Source: CAVWZH01 sp963765285 (GTDB taxonomy: Bacteria > Acidobacteriota > Terriglobia > Terriglobales > Acidobacteriaceae). From it: a stretch of 64,000 bases of DNA. A program made the translations under genes and the position numbers. The notes under the pieces were generated by a model. The model was not told the origin of the DNA, searched no databases, and saw nothing but the letters and a program-made list of their open reading frames with translations. Below, piece after piece: positions 8,353 through 16,177 of the stretch; within the stretch, counting starts at the first letter, position 1, and every line of letters begins with the position of its first letter. The stretch spans positions 1-64,000 of the forward strand of contig CAVXVR010000009.1 of the NCBI GenBank assembly GCA_963765285.1, read 5' to 3'.

Positions 8353-8372
8353 CGCGAAAGGGCCCTTTCGCG
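8353..8372. terminator. perfect 20-bp palindrome after the redoxin gene
   Basis: CGCGAAAGGG is followed at once by its exact complement, with no loop, 77 bases past the redoxin stop. As RNA it could form a short stem, but there is no T-run, so a terminator role is only a guess. It could equally be a protein-binding site. The rest of the gap 8277-8569 shows nothing recognisable. Confidence 0.4.
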
Positions 8373-8569
8373 CCCGGATTGTGCAAGATCGTGACCCGTA
8401 ACCCCGCCGGTCTAGGAATCGGGCAGCAGCAAGGCGGAGGGTCGAGGCGGATCGCTGATGAGGAAGGCTTTTTTAGCGAGTGGTTCGTAGGCATGGCGTT
8501 TGGGGAGCCAAGATTTCGGCCTGCCGAATATTTCCAATCTGGTGTAGCATCCACTGGACGAGGCTCACC

Positions 8570-9073
8570 ATGACGACCACAACCTCAGTGCGAAGTGACC
8601 TAACCAAAGCGGCCCACCATCCGCAAGCCGCAAACGGACTGGCAATCGTGCGGCTGACGATCGGCGCGCTGTTAGTATCGGTCTTTTTCGAGAATCTGGG
8701 GAAAGGCCTCTACACGCCGGCAGGTTACGCGGGCCTGATCAACTACTACATTAAGAACAGTCATTCGCCGGCCATATGGAAATCGGTCATGGCGCTGGCT
8801 GCGAGCCATGCCGCGATGGCTGCTCCCATGCAGGCGGTGACCGAAATCGGTCTCGGTATCCTGCTGGTCATCGGTCTGCTTACCCGGCCGGCCGCATTCG
8901 TGGCTTTTCTGTATCTTGCCAGCCTTTGGGTCTCGGAGTGGGGCACGTCGTGGATCTGGGAACTGCTGGTGCCGGTGATGGCATCGCTCGGGCTCGCTAT
9001 CGGACGCGCCGGCCGGAGCTGGGGCGTTGACGCGTGGCTGGCGCAGCGGTGGCCGTCTTCTCCGTGGTGGTGA
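8570..9073 (+). CDS. DoxX-family membrane protein
   Basis: Second DoxX-type integral membrane protein of the window, 167 residues. It has about four transmembrane helices: IVRLTIGALLVSVFFENLGKG, AVTEIGLGILLVIGLLTR, AAFVAFLYLASLWV and LLVPVMASLGLAIGRAGR. ATG 8570 follows GGACGAGG; an upstream in-frame start at 8480 would add a non-membrane leader without a ribosome site. Its stop TGA overlaps the ATG of the next gene by one base, so it is translationally coupled to the glycosyltransferase. The close link suggests a role in the membrane or lipid-linked sugar metabolism, but this is inference. Confidence 0.85.
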   Translation: MTTTTSVRSDLTKAAHHPQAANGLAIVRLTIGALLVSVFFENLGKGLYTPAGYAGLINYYIKNSHSPAIWKSVMALAASHAAMAAPMQAVTEIGLGILLVIGLLTRPAAFVAFLYLASLWVSEWGTSWIWELLVPVMASLGLAIGRAGRSWGVDAWLAQRWPSSPWW

Positions 9074-9837
9074 TGGGCCGGGCTGATTTGAATGAAGAGC
9101 ACTTGAATCACGATCCCGTGCGCGTGTCCGTCATCATCCCTACCCATAATGAAGCGCAGTCGATTGCGCGCGTTTTGGCGGATATCCCGTCCGATCTTAC
9201 GACGGAGGTCATCGTCGTCGACAGCAACTCAAACGACGGGACGCCCGAGATCGCGGCAAGAATGGGTGCTCGCGTCATTCAGGAACCGCGCCGCGGCTAT
9301 GGGCGCGCCTGCCTCACGGGCATGGCGGCAGCAAATTCTCCTGACGTGGTTGTGTTCCTGGATGGCGACTACAGCGATCGCCCCTCCGAACTGCCTATTC
9401 TCTTAGCGCCAATCATCGACGGGGCTTCGGAGGGGCGCGCGGACATCACGCTAGGTTCGCGCCTTCACGGGCGAAACTCTGCGGATACGTTGCCCTGGCA
9501 TCAAGCCTTTGGTAATCGTCTGGCCGCCGGTCTGATCAGTCGCTTTTATGGTCTAAAGATAAGTGACCTGGGCCCCTTTCGCGCCGCCCGCGCCGATGTA
9601 CTCCGCGCACTCGCACTCGAAGAGACCACCTATGGCTGGGCGGTTGAGATGATCCTCAAAGGCGCACTGGCCGGATACCGCGTGGTTGAAGTCCCGGTAA
9701 GCTACTACCCCCGCATCGGAAAATCGAAGATCAGCGGTACGCTGAAGGGCACAGTCGGCGCAGGTTGGTTCATTCTCAGCTTGATCGTGCGCTATTATTT
9801 CCGACGCCGAAGAGCTGGGACACCACGGCCAGCGTAA
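9073..9837 (+). CDS. family 2 glycosyltransferase (dolichyl-phosphate mannose synthase-like)
   Basis: Cytoplasmic-face GT-A transferase that moves a sugar from a nucleotide donor, probably to polyprenyl phosphate. In 254 residues it shows VSVIIPTHNE (18-27), VVDSNSNDGT, the DGDYSD metal motif, and the YYPRIGKSKISGT segment typical of DPMS-like enzymes. A single hydrophobic helix (GWFILSLIVRYYF) sits near the C-terminus. I start at ATG 9073, which overlaps the DoxX stop by one base; the frame is open further up to 9034 but that lies inside the DoxX gene. The acceptor and sugar are not deducible. Confidence 0.88.
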   Translation: MGRADLNEEHLNHDPVRVSVIIPTHNEAQSIARVLADIPSDLTTEVIVVDSNSNDGTPEIAARMGARVIQEPRRGYGRACLTGMAAANSPDVVVFLDGDYSDRPSELPILLAPIIDGASEGRADITLGSRLHGRNSADTLPWHQAFGNRLAAGLISRFYGLKISDLGPFRAARADVLRALALEETTYGWAVEMILKGALAGYRVVEVPVSYYPRIGKSKISGTLKGTVGAGWFILSLIVRYYFRRRRAGTPRPA

Positions 9838-9873
9838 GGTGCAGGCATCGCCAGAATGGCCGGCGGCGCAGTC

Positions 9874-10314
9874 CTAGAACTCTAATTCCGCAATCAACTT
9901 CAAAAGCCGAAGAAGTGTGGTGCGTTCTTCCGCAGTCAGTTCTTTTCGGAGTTTGTCGTCAGCGGCTATCCTCGCATTGATCAGGCGTTTCCTGTATGTG
10001 TGGCCTTTTGGCGTCAAGGTAACGTGAATTGCTCTGCCCGATTTTGCTTTTCTCTCCGACACCAGCCCTTCCTGAGCCATTGACTTGATGGCCCGGTGCA
10101 CGACAGTTCGGTCGAAACCGAGAAGTGTGGCGATTTGATTCTGATTGAGCGCGGCCCCGCCCCGGAGTGCGGATAGGATGAAGCCACGAGTCGCAGAGCA
10201 GCGGGTTTTTCGTTCAAGTCTCTTCCCGACGGAAAAATAGGCCGCAAAAACATGGGCAAGTACCGAGTCCCTCAGGATGTCTTGAGGAATGTCCTTCCTG
10301 GGAACGATGATCAT
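9874..10314 (-). CDS. MarR-family transcriptional regulator
   Basis: Dimeric winged-helix repressor/activator, 146 residues. The DNA-binding region is clear: LNQNQIATLLGFDRTVVHRAIKSM (recognition helix) followed by the wing RKAKSGRAIHVTLTPKG. Its ATG overlaps the TGA of the upstream nitroreductase gene (ATGA at 10311-10314), so it is the second gene of that operon. Two palindromes upstream of the nitroreductase start are likely operators, which would make this an autoregulated operon. A longer frame to 10350 exists but lies within the nitroreductase gene. Confidence 0.9.
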   Translation of the reverse strand: MIIVPRKDIPQDILRDSVLAHVFAAYFSVGKRLERKTRCSATRGFILSALRGGAALNQNQIATLLGFDRTVVHRAIKSMAQEGLVSERKAKSGRAIHVTLTPKGHTYRKRLINARIAADDKLRKELTAEERTTLLRLLKLIAELEF

Positions 10315-11021
10315 AGGACGGTTACCGTGGCATCGAGAGGCCGCCGCCACTGCGGCGGTTCCGCATGAGCAGGCGATTTCTTCCCGATCGCAATCACCAT
10401 CACAATTTCATGATACCGGGTTGACAGCCCGAGAAATCTGGACAGTCTGCGGCCATCAAATCCTTCCATGGGGCAGGTGTTGAGTCCCAGCGCTTCGGCG
10501 GCAATCATCAGGTTCTCACAGGCCAACGACGTACTCTTCATCGCCCACTTCAACAAATCCTGCCGGAACACGGGCGGCATCCCCATCGTCTTCCACAGAT
10601 TCAGCAGTCGGAAAATCGCCCACTTGACCGCGCCAAAGACGCCAAATGGTCCTGGCATGAACAGGATCCGGCCGATCCTCGCGGTCCGCGCGTAGTCTCG
10701 GATTTTGGCGTGGGTGAAGCCGCTTTTGCGCATCCACTCCAATTGGGCGTGCGAGGTCTTGGTCAGCGCGCCGATGTCCGCCACCGCAACCACCAGCGCC
10801 GACGCTGTCGCCGCAGGCATCTGTCCGAGGCAGAGTTTGGCTGCGGCCGCCTTTCCCGGCGACGATTCCACCCAAAAGAACCGGTACGGCTGCATATTGA
10901 AACTGGAGGGAGCATGGCGGGCTGCATCGAGGATTTGTTCACGCAGCAGTGGTGGGATTTCGACCGGCTCGAAAACCTTAACTGCTCGCCTGTGGAAGAG
11001 CGCTTCCAGGATTTCGCTCAT
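10311..11021 (-). CDS. nitroreductase-family FMN oxidoreductase
   Basis: FMN-dependent NAD(P)H reductase of nitro compounds or quinones, 236 residues. It has the family's N-terminal phosphate-binding HRRAVKVF, the APSSFNMQPYRF flavin-contact segment, and the C-terminal AAEALGLNTCPMEGFD region. It is first in an operon with the MarR-type regulator. The start at 11021 lies only 9 bases from the palindrome 11031-11054, so a bound repressor would also block the leader. Co-regulation with the divergent alpha/beta hydrolase at 11277 is possible. Confidence 0.9.
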   Translation of the reverse strand: MSEILEALFHRRAVKVFEPVEIPPLLREQILDAARHAPSSFNMQPYRFFWVESSPGKAAAAKLCLGQMPAATASALVVAVADIGALTKTSHAQLEWMRKSGFTHAKIRDYARTARIGRILFMPGPFGVFGAVKWAIFRLLNLWKTMGMPPVFRQDLLKWAMKSTSLACENLMIAAEALGLNTCPMEGFDGRRLSRFLGLSTRYHEIVMVIAIGKKSPAHAEPPQWRRPLDATVTVL

Positions 11022-11030
11022 GGGTACACC

Positions 11031-11072
11031 TCTATGTTGCTATTACAACATAGAGTTGTTGCAAACGCAACA
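11031..11072. promoter_or_regulatory. two palindromic operator candidates before nitroreductase-marR
   Basis: Site 1: TCTATGTTG (11031-11039), six-base spacer, CAACATAGA (11046-11054), perfect 9-bp arms. Site 2: TGTTGC-AAAC-GCAACA (11057-11072), perfect 6-bp arms. Both share TGTTG/CAACA half-sites, fitting a MarR dimer. They sit just upstream of the nitroreductase start, in the gap shared with the divergent hydrolase gene. Binding by the local MarR protein is inferred from position. Confidence 0.7.
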
Positions 11073-11276
11073 TGCGAACGCAATGGCGGCTTGGATCCAG
11101 TTTATGAGGGCCACCCGCCGGCCATCATTACGCGTCGCAATATCCGTTTGATCCGTGCCTGGGTGTTCCAGCCCTTACCCGGCATCTCATTGGTTGTAGT
11201 ATTTCTAGAACAATAGGCCCAAATCGTACGGCTTCGACTACTGACCCGTGCGTGAGTGGCAATCAAGGAGAACAAA

Positions 11277-11987
11277 ATGAACCCTACGCAAACCAAACCC
11301 AGCATCGTTTTCTGTCACGGGCTCTGGGCGGACGGCTCGTGCTTTAGCAAGGTCATCCCCGCACTTCAGGCAGACGGTCACCAGGTGATCGCTGCACAGT
11401 ACGCGCTCAATAAAACCGCGGACGACATCGCAACAGTAAAACGCACGCTGGGGCGGGTCAACGGCCCCGCCATCCTCGTCGGTCACTCTTACGGCGGAAG
11501 CGTCATCACCGGCGCGGGAACCGACGACCGCGTTGCGGGGCTCGTCTACATCGCCGCGCTCGCTCCGGATGCCGACGAAACATCTCAGACACAACTGTCA
11601 AACTTCCCGAAGACGGACGTCTTCTCCTACATCGAGGTCGCCGACGGACGTATCTGGCTGCGTCCGGAAGGCATCGACTGTTTTGCAGGCGACTTGTCTG
11701 AGCAGGAAAAGAAGCTGGTTTGGGCGACCCAGTGCGTGCCGGATGCCGGGCTGTTCAACGCGAAAGTCGGAGGAACTGCCTGGAAATCGAAGCCAAGCTG
11801 GTACATCGTCGCCAAGAATGACCGAACCGTCCCCCCCGACATGGAACGGTTCGTTGCCAAGCGCATGCGCGCCACCACAACGGAAGTCGCCAGCAGTCAC
11901 GTGGTCATGCTCGCCCACCCCGACGTGGTGATCGACGTAATCCGTGAAGCCGCAAACGCAGTTCAACAGGCTACGACAGCAGCGTAA
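11277..11987 (+). CDS. alpha/beta hydrolase
   Basis: Soluble esterase-type hydrolase of 236 residues with the oxyanion-hole segment VFCHGLWADGS near the N-terminus. The nucleophile elbow is G69-H70-S71-Y-G-G, the late acidic residue lies in AKNDRTVPPD, and the histidine in SSHVVMLAHPD. It resembles the EstA/salicylate-esterase-like branch common in soil bacteria; the natural ester is unknown. ATG 11277 has AAGGAG six bases upstream. The gene is divergent from the nitroreductase-marR operon and may share its operator region. Confidence 0.87.
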   Translation: MNPTQTKPSIVFCHGLWADGSCFSKVIPALQADGHQVIAAQYALNKTADDIATVKRTLGRVNGPAILVGHSYGGSVITGAGTDDRVAGLVYIAALAPDADETSQTQLSNFPKTDVFSYIEVADGRIWLRPEGIDCFAGDLSEQEKKLVWATQCVPDAGLFNAKVGGTAWKSKPSWYIVAKNDRTVPPDMERFVAKRMRATTTEVASSHVVMLAHPDVVIDVIREAANAVQQATTAA

Positions 11988-12276
11988 AGTGTTTCGCCAT
12001 CACTCTAGTCCTTGGGTGCCACATTCAAGCCGGATTTTGGCTTGAGTGGGGCGTTCACATCCCCCAACTCTGTCATCCCGACCAGAGCAGATCATCGCGA
12101 GAGCGGTGATCTGCGGAGTGGAGGGACCCGCTGTTGTGATGTCAACCGGCCCGGTGCCCCAGGTTCCCGCCCGGTTTATTGGGCGCTAACCTGAAAGCCG
12201 CGTCGGTATGTGCTCCCCAGGTTTGCGTCAAAAACCGACGCGAACCTGGGGCACTGGGCCGTTCGCCGAAATGGCG
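11988..12276. repeat. intergenic stretch with two seven-base-loop hairpins
   Basis: Hairpin 12020-12050 is the inverse-oriented relative of those at 4948 and 17335 (CAAGCC/GGCTTG core, loop GGATTTT). Hairpin 12215-12251 is the longest of the group: CCCCAGGTTTGCGTC and its near complement around loop AAAAACC. Between them GCAGATCA (from about 12087) pairs with TGATCTGC (to about 12114). No gene was seen. Confidence 0.8.
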
Positions 12277-12735
12277 TTACTTGCCCTTCACTAACGAGCA
12301 ATGGGTCGAAGCACTTTTCCATGCACCGGAATCATTGATCCAGGTGTCGCTGCACAGAACTGTACGCGCCCGCTGCGTGCCGTTAAAGTCCGCGTCGTAG
12401 GTGAACGTGTAATGTGAAACTGCGACGTTGGGACCGAAGGTCGCCACATGCAGGTCGCTGATCTCCCCGCTCTTCCACTTGATCGTCTTGCCTTGCAGAC
12501 TCTTGAGGAACTCATCCTTCGTTTCCCAAGCGCCCCAGCTGTCTCCCGCCATGAATCCGTCGGCCAAATGCTCCCGCTCCCACGACACATCGTTCTTCAT
12601 TTGCGCATTTCTGGAGTCCTGTTGTAGTTGTTTGATCTGCTGGGCGACATCGCCGCCAGCCTGGGCTTGAAGGTTAATGGTTAGAATGAGACAACAAAGC
12701 AGGGTTATCACAGCGACAGCCGTTGTTTTTGTCAA
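12277..12735 (-). CDS. secreted NTF2-like (DUF4440-type) protein
   Basis: Small exported protein of 152 residues. A signal peptide is evident (lysine-containing start, VAVITLLCCLILTINLQAQA, cleavage after AQA near 26). The mature part has the cone-fold pattern of NTF2/SnoaL proteins: an N-terminal helix (QQIKQLQQDSRNAQM), WEREHLADGFMAGDSWG, and closing strands VAVSHYTFTY and DTWINDSGAWKSASTHCS. Enzymatic or ligand-binding role unknown. It stands alone between two repeat-rich gaps. Confidence 0.8.
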   Translation of the reverse strand: MTKTTAVAVITLLCCLILTINLQAQAGGDVAQQIKQLQQDSRNAQMKNDVSWEREHLADGFMAGDSWGAWETKDEFLKSLQGKTIKWKSGEISDLHVATFGPNVAVSHYTFTYDADFNGTQRARTVLCSDTWINDSGAWKSASTHCSLVKGK

Positions 12736-13100
12736 TGTACGCTCCTCCGTGAAGTCGCTGCGATTCTACACCTCGGTCGAGTGACGGGTGGCCCAGGTTT
12801 CGCGGTTTTCGAAACCTGGGATTCCACGACTCCATCCCCCTTGAGATTTTGCATTTGCTTGTTCTTGAAGGGCCCACAGCTCTCAAGCGATGGGATTCTG
12901 ATTCTTCTTCCTTGGCGGAAAGGGGAAAGACCCACCGTTCGCGATTTTCGAAAAGTGGGGACTACAGCATTAACCCCTCTTAGATCTTAGCCGGCTGATT
13001 AAACCCACCTTTGCACAAAACGCAAAGGTGGGCCACCAGTCCGAGGGCTCGCCCAGGCTTTCAGCAGTGAAGTTTACTCCAAGGCGAGAAAGGTTCCCAA
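12736..13100. repeat. intergenic stretch with three seven-base-loop hairpins
   Basis: Hairpins at 12792-12820 (CCCAGGTTTCG arms, loop CGGTTTT), 12931-12959 (imperfect, loop CGATTTT) and 13004-13032 (CCCACCTTTGC arms, loop ACAAAAC). The first is flanked by GACGGGTGGC and GGGATTCCACG, the two conserved tails of the family; the third is followed by GCCACCAGTCC. No credible gene. Confidence 0.82.
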
Positions 13101-13454
13101 TTATTGGTTCGACTCACAGCCCAGAGAGAAGCGGAGGGCGGTACACACTTCATTCATCCGTGCGGGACTAAGCTGGGCCACACGTTTCCCCAGGCGCTGT
13201 TGCGACACTGTAACTGCATTGTGCAGGTTCACCGCGCATGGGGACTTCATGCCGTCCTCCTCACTCAGCACGACTTCCGATGGCACGCCGCGAATCGTGG
13301 AAGTGACAGGCGCAACCGTGACGGTGGATAAATACGCGATGGCGCTGTTGCGGGTGAGCACGAGGGCCGGTCGTTTCTTGTCGGGCGCGGCAAACTGGTA
13401 GAGTCGCACCTCACCTCGGGCTATTCTTGTGGCCACGCGGCCTCCGCTTCCCAA
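13101..13454 (-). CDS. MazF/PemK-type toxin (endoribonuclease)
   Basis: Type II toxin of the MazF/PemK RNA-cleaving fold, up to 117 residues. It shows the family's RGEVRLYQF strand, KKRPALVLTRN, VTVAPVTSTIRGVPSEV and the C-terminal QRLGKRVAQLSPARM. The start is uncertain: ATG 13454 lies inside the antitoxin gene, and GTG 13436, closer to the first strand, also overlaps it. Either way it overlaps the upstream antitoxin, as expected for a coupled toxin-antitoxin operon. Confidence 0.85.
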   Translation of the reverse strand: MGSGGRVATRIARGEVRLYQFAAPDKKRPALVLTRNSAIAYLSTVTVAPVTSTIRGVPSEVVLSEEDGMKSPCAVNLHNAVTVSQQRLGKRVAQLSPARMNEVCTALRFSLGCESNQ

Positions 13455-13654
13455 CCCCGCGCTTCCGCGTCGGCTTGCGGCTGTCGCGAGTAGCCCTGGC
13501 GGTCGCGCTCTTCACTGGCTCGCAGTTCCAACCGGCGGAGATGTTCCCGCAGGGCGTCGCGCACCAGAGCGGACCGGTTTCGTTTGGTGCGCTTCGCGGC
13601 TTGGTCGGCGGCGTGTAACAGCTTTTTGTCCAGCACGATTTGAACGATTTGCAT
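13421..13654 (-). CDS. ribbon-helix-helix antitoxin of the MazF-type pair
   Basis: DNA-binding antitoxin of 77 residues. The N-terminus is a ribbon-helix-helix: strand MQIVQIVLDKKLL, then helices AADQAAKRTKRNRSALVRDALREHL. The charged C-terminal tail (residues about 50-77) would wrap the toxin. It is the first gene of the operon and overlaps the toxin. The ATG at 13654 is directly preceded by a perfect palindrome (13656-13673), so autoregulation is likely. Confidence 0.85.
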   Translation of the reverse strand: MQIVQIVLDKKLLHAADQAAKRTKRNRSALVRDALREHLRRLELRASEERDRQGYSRQPQADAEARGWEAEAAWPQE

Positions 13655-13655
13655 A

Positions 13656-13685
13656 TGTGGAATCTATTCCACAGTATACTCCACA
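13656..13685 (-). promoter_or_regulatory. operator and -10 box of the toxin-antitoxin operon
   Basis: TGTGGAAT-CT-ATTCCACA is a perfect palindrome one base from the antitoxin start codon. A third half-site TACTCCACA (13677-13685) repeats TATTCCACA at a 12-base step. On the minus strand TATACT at 13673-13678 is a good -10 box, overlapping the operator. Binding by the antitoxin is inferred from position. Confidence 0.7.
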
Positions 13686-14038
13686 TCGGAGACATTTCCA
13701 AGTAAGCTGTCACGGCGTGGCCGACAGCCCATTCAAGCCCGGCCCTTTGGACTTGAACCAGTCCACCACTTCGCAATCCACGCGCAATGAGAGCCTCTGC
13801 TTCCGCGGACGATTCCAGCGTGGCTCCGCTTCCGTCTCTCCATCGCCAGCCAAAAGAGATCATCCTCGACCGACCCATGCAGCAGGGCGATTCTCTGCGG
13901 TTGTCACTGCGGAATCCGGCGCTTTGTTCTCTTGACCTTAGCTGTCATCACGCTATTGTATGCCCTCCTATGTCATGACGTTGTGTTCCCGCAGGAACAT
14001 TCGGGCCACCTGTCGTATTATGATTGCCCCAACAATCG
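13686..14038. other. gap without recognisable gene
   Basis: About 350 bases upstream of the DUF2064 gene and of the toxin-antitoxin operator. Several short ORFs cross it on both strands but none has recognisable protein character. No seven-base-loop hairpin was found here. Confidence 0.5.
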
Positions 14039-14774
14039 ATGAAATCTTCAAGCGAGACCGTGGTGCGTTCGTCAGGCAGCGACCGCGTGCTGGTAATCAT
14101 GGCGAAAGCGCCCAAGGCCAGGTGAGGTCAAAACCCGCCTGGCTTCCAGCCTTTCTCCCGCGGCCGCCCTCGCGTTCTATCGCTGTCTTCTGGAGGACAC
14201 GCTGGCCCTGGCACGGTCATTGAGTGATGTGGAAGTTGCCATCATGTGCCCTGAGTCGGACGTGAACGAGCTGGCAGAGTTGGCAGGCAACCAAGCGAGC
14301 GTAGTTGCGCAGAAAGGTGAAGGTCTTGCCGCCGGCCTCACTTCGGTGTTTGCGCATTTCGCAGAGGGGCGCGAACGCGTGATTGCCTTCAACAGCGACA
14401 GCCCACACCTGCCGCGTTCGGTTCTCGAAGGTGCCTTCAAAACGCTGGCCGGACATGACGTGGTCGTTGGACCAACCCACGACGGAGGCTACTATCTGGT
14501 AGGGGCAAAGGCTTCTCATCCTACACTTTTCGCGAGCGACGGATTAGGCACCAGCAGCGCACTGGACAGACTTCTATGGCGCGCGCGAGGGCTTGAGCTT
14601 TCGGTAGGTTACGCAGATCCTTTTTATGACATCGACGTCGCGGACGATTTGACTCGACTCGCAGAGGAGTTGCGTCTGGCTCCGGCACGGTCGCCACGCA
14701 CGGCAGAGTGGCTTAGAGAGTGGCAGGCGGGGCTGGGCCGGTCAAGCTCCCGGACCGGCACCGGAGACTTGTGA
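14039..14774 (+). pseudogene. DUF2064 / TIGR04282-type nucleotidyl- or glycosyltransferase, frameshifted
   Basis: GT-A-fold transferase of the TIGR04282 group. From ATG 14039 the frame reads 27 residues up to RVLVIMAKAPKA. An extra A at 14120 then breaks it; skipping that base restores GEVKTRLASSLSP, the expected next segment, and an open frame to 14774 (about 244 residues, normal length). Further motifs are FNSDSPHLP, VVGPTHDGGYYLVG and YDIDVADDLTRL. The N-terminal KAPKAGEVKTRL motif is the nucleotide-binding signature, so the indel hits a key site. The stop overlaps the GTG start of the membrane mannosyltransferase, so the two genes are coupled. As written, translation from an internal ATG at 14220 would lack the active site. 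Confidence 0.85.
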
Positions 14775-16096
14775 AAGTCACGCCCGAGTGGAGAGTGTAC
14801 GTCCTGGGCGTGATATTGTGCGTGGCGCTGACGATCTGCTCCCGCCACTTCGGGGATCGAGGCGGACCATACTTCATGGCCTCGCTGACGGTTGCGGGAA
14901 TCGCGTATCTCTTGGCGGTCCGTGAGCTTTTCGCTACGCCAAAATTTTCGCGGCGCGTTCTCCTCATTGGGCTCGTCCTCGCGGTTCTGTGGAACATTGC
15001 ATTTCTCCGGCTGTCCCCGGGCCCCGACGATGATATCCATCGCTATGTTTGGGACGGACACCTACAGAGGCTTGGCTACAACCCCTACCTTGTCGTTCCC
15101 AGCGATCCTGCCGTGAAGGGCCTGCATACTCCGGAAACCCGCAGCCTGAACAACCCGGATTTGCCGAGCCCGTATCCACCGGGAGCGCAATTGTTTTTCC
15201 GTGCAGTGACCGTGATTCAGGAATCTACTTTTGCCTTTAAAGTAGCATTCGTATTTTGCGAGTTCGCAATTGTTTTCGTGTTGCTCGATGTCTTGCGGTA
15301 TACCCGGCAGTCAGAGCACCTGGTTCTGGCATTCACCTGGAACCCATTGTTGGCCATTGAGGTGGCGGGAAGCGGCCATATAGATATTGTTGGGACGCTA
15401 TTGTTGGTGGTGTCCGCCGCTGCGCTCCTGCGCCGCTGGCGGGCAACGGCGGCGGTCGCTCTGGGCCTGGCTATTGCAGTGAAATTTCTGCCGGTCGTAC
15501 TTGTGCCCCTCTACTGGAAGCGGATTCGGATTCGGGACGCGGGACTGGCTGCAGTCGTGGTGGTCCTCCTGTACGTGCCGTTCCTGAACCACAGCCGCAT
15601 TCCGATTGGCTCGCTGGGCACCTACGTCAATAGTTTCCGCTTTAATGGTCCCGTGTTCGCGGCGCTCGCCCGAGTGGCGTCTCCGCAATTGCTGGCTGGG
15701 TTGGCAGTGCTCGCCGGATTAGCGACGGCAACCTGGTTAAGAAGGGCAGGGCCTGGGTGGTCTTCCAACCAATCAAGCTGGGAGCAATTTGCCTGGGACC
15801 TATTCGCATGGCCCATAGCAGCATCTCTTTTGTTCGCACCTGTCGTGTTCCCGTGGTATCTTCTCTGGCTGCTGCCATTTCTAACGTCGGCCTCGACGCT
15901 GCTGATCATCCTCTGGACTGTGAGCATTATCCCTTGTTACGTTATGTGGCACTTGCGCACTCTTGGGCGTCCGTGGGGAGCGCTTCCTGGCTGGGTCATG
16001 CTGCTGGAATACGGATGCCTGGCAGTGGCCGGTGCGATTCTCGCTTTTCGCCGGATCACCCGATCGAGTTATGAGTCTGGTCAACCTTTGTGGTAG
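14771..16096 (+). CDS. polytopic membrane glycosyltransferase (GT87/DUF2029-like mannosyltransferase)
   Basis: Integral membrane GT-C-type transferase using a polyprenyl-phosphate sugar donor, 441 residues with about 10-11 helices. The first large loop carries the acidic motif SPGPDDDIHRYVWDGH and GYNPY, typical of the family's catalytic loop. I chose GTG 14771: it overlaps the previous stop (GTGA) and GGAG at 14763-14766 precedes it. A GTG at 14720 lies inside the previous gene. Coupling to a soluble GT-A-type transferase suggests a two-step glycan or glycolipid pathway, but the product is unknown. Confidence 0.82.
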   Translation: MKVTPEWRVYVLGVILCVALTICSRHFGDRGGPYFMASLTVAGIAYLLAVRELFATPKFSRRVLLIGLVLAVLWNIAFLRLSPGPDDDIHRYVWDGHLQRLGYNPYLVVPSDPAVKGLHTPETRSLNNPDLPSPYPPGAQLFFRAVTVIQESTFAFKVAFVFCEFAIVFVLLDVLRYTRQSEHLVLAFTWNPLLAIEVAGSGHIDIVGTLLLVVSAAALLRRWRATAAVALGLAIAVKFLPVVLVPLYWKRIRIRDAGLAAVVVVLLYVPFLNHSRIPIGSLGTYVNSFRFNGPVFAALARVASPQLLAGLAVLAGLATATWLRRAGPGWSSNQSSWEQFAWDLFAWPIAASLLFAPVVFPWYLLWLLPFLTSASTLLIILWTVSIIPCYVMWHLRTLGRPWGALPGWVMLLEYGCLAVAGAILAFRRITRSSYESGQPLW

Positions 16097-16177
16097 CAAA
16101 AATCTACTGAATCGCGTGATGCGGTTGGGGAGCCGTATTTGCCACACTGCCAGCGCAACGAACAAGGAGGGAACTCT

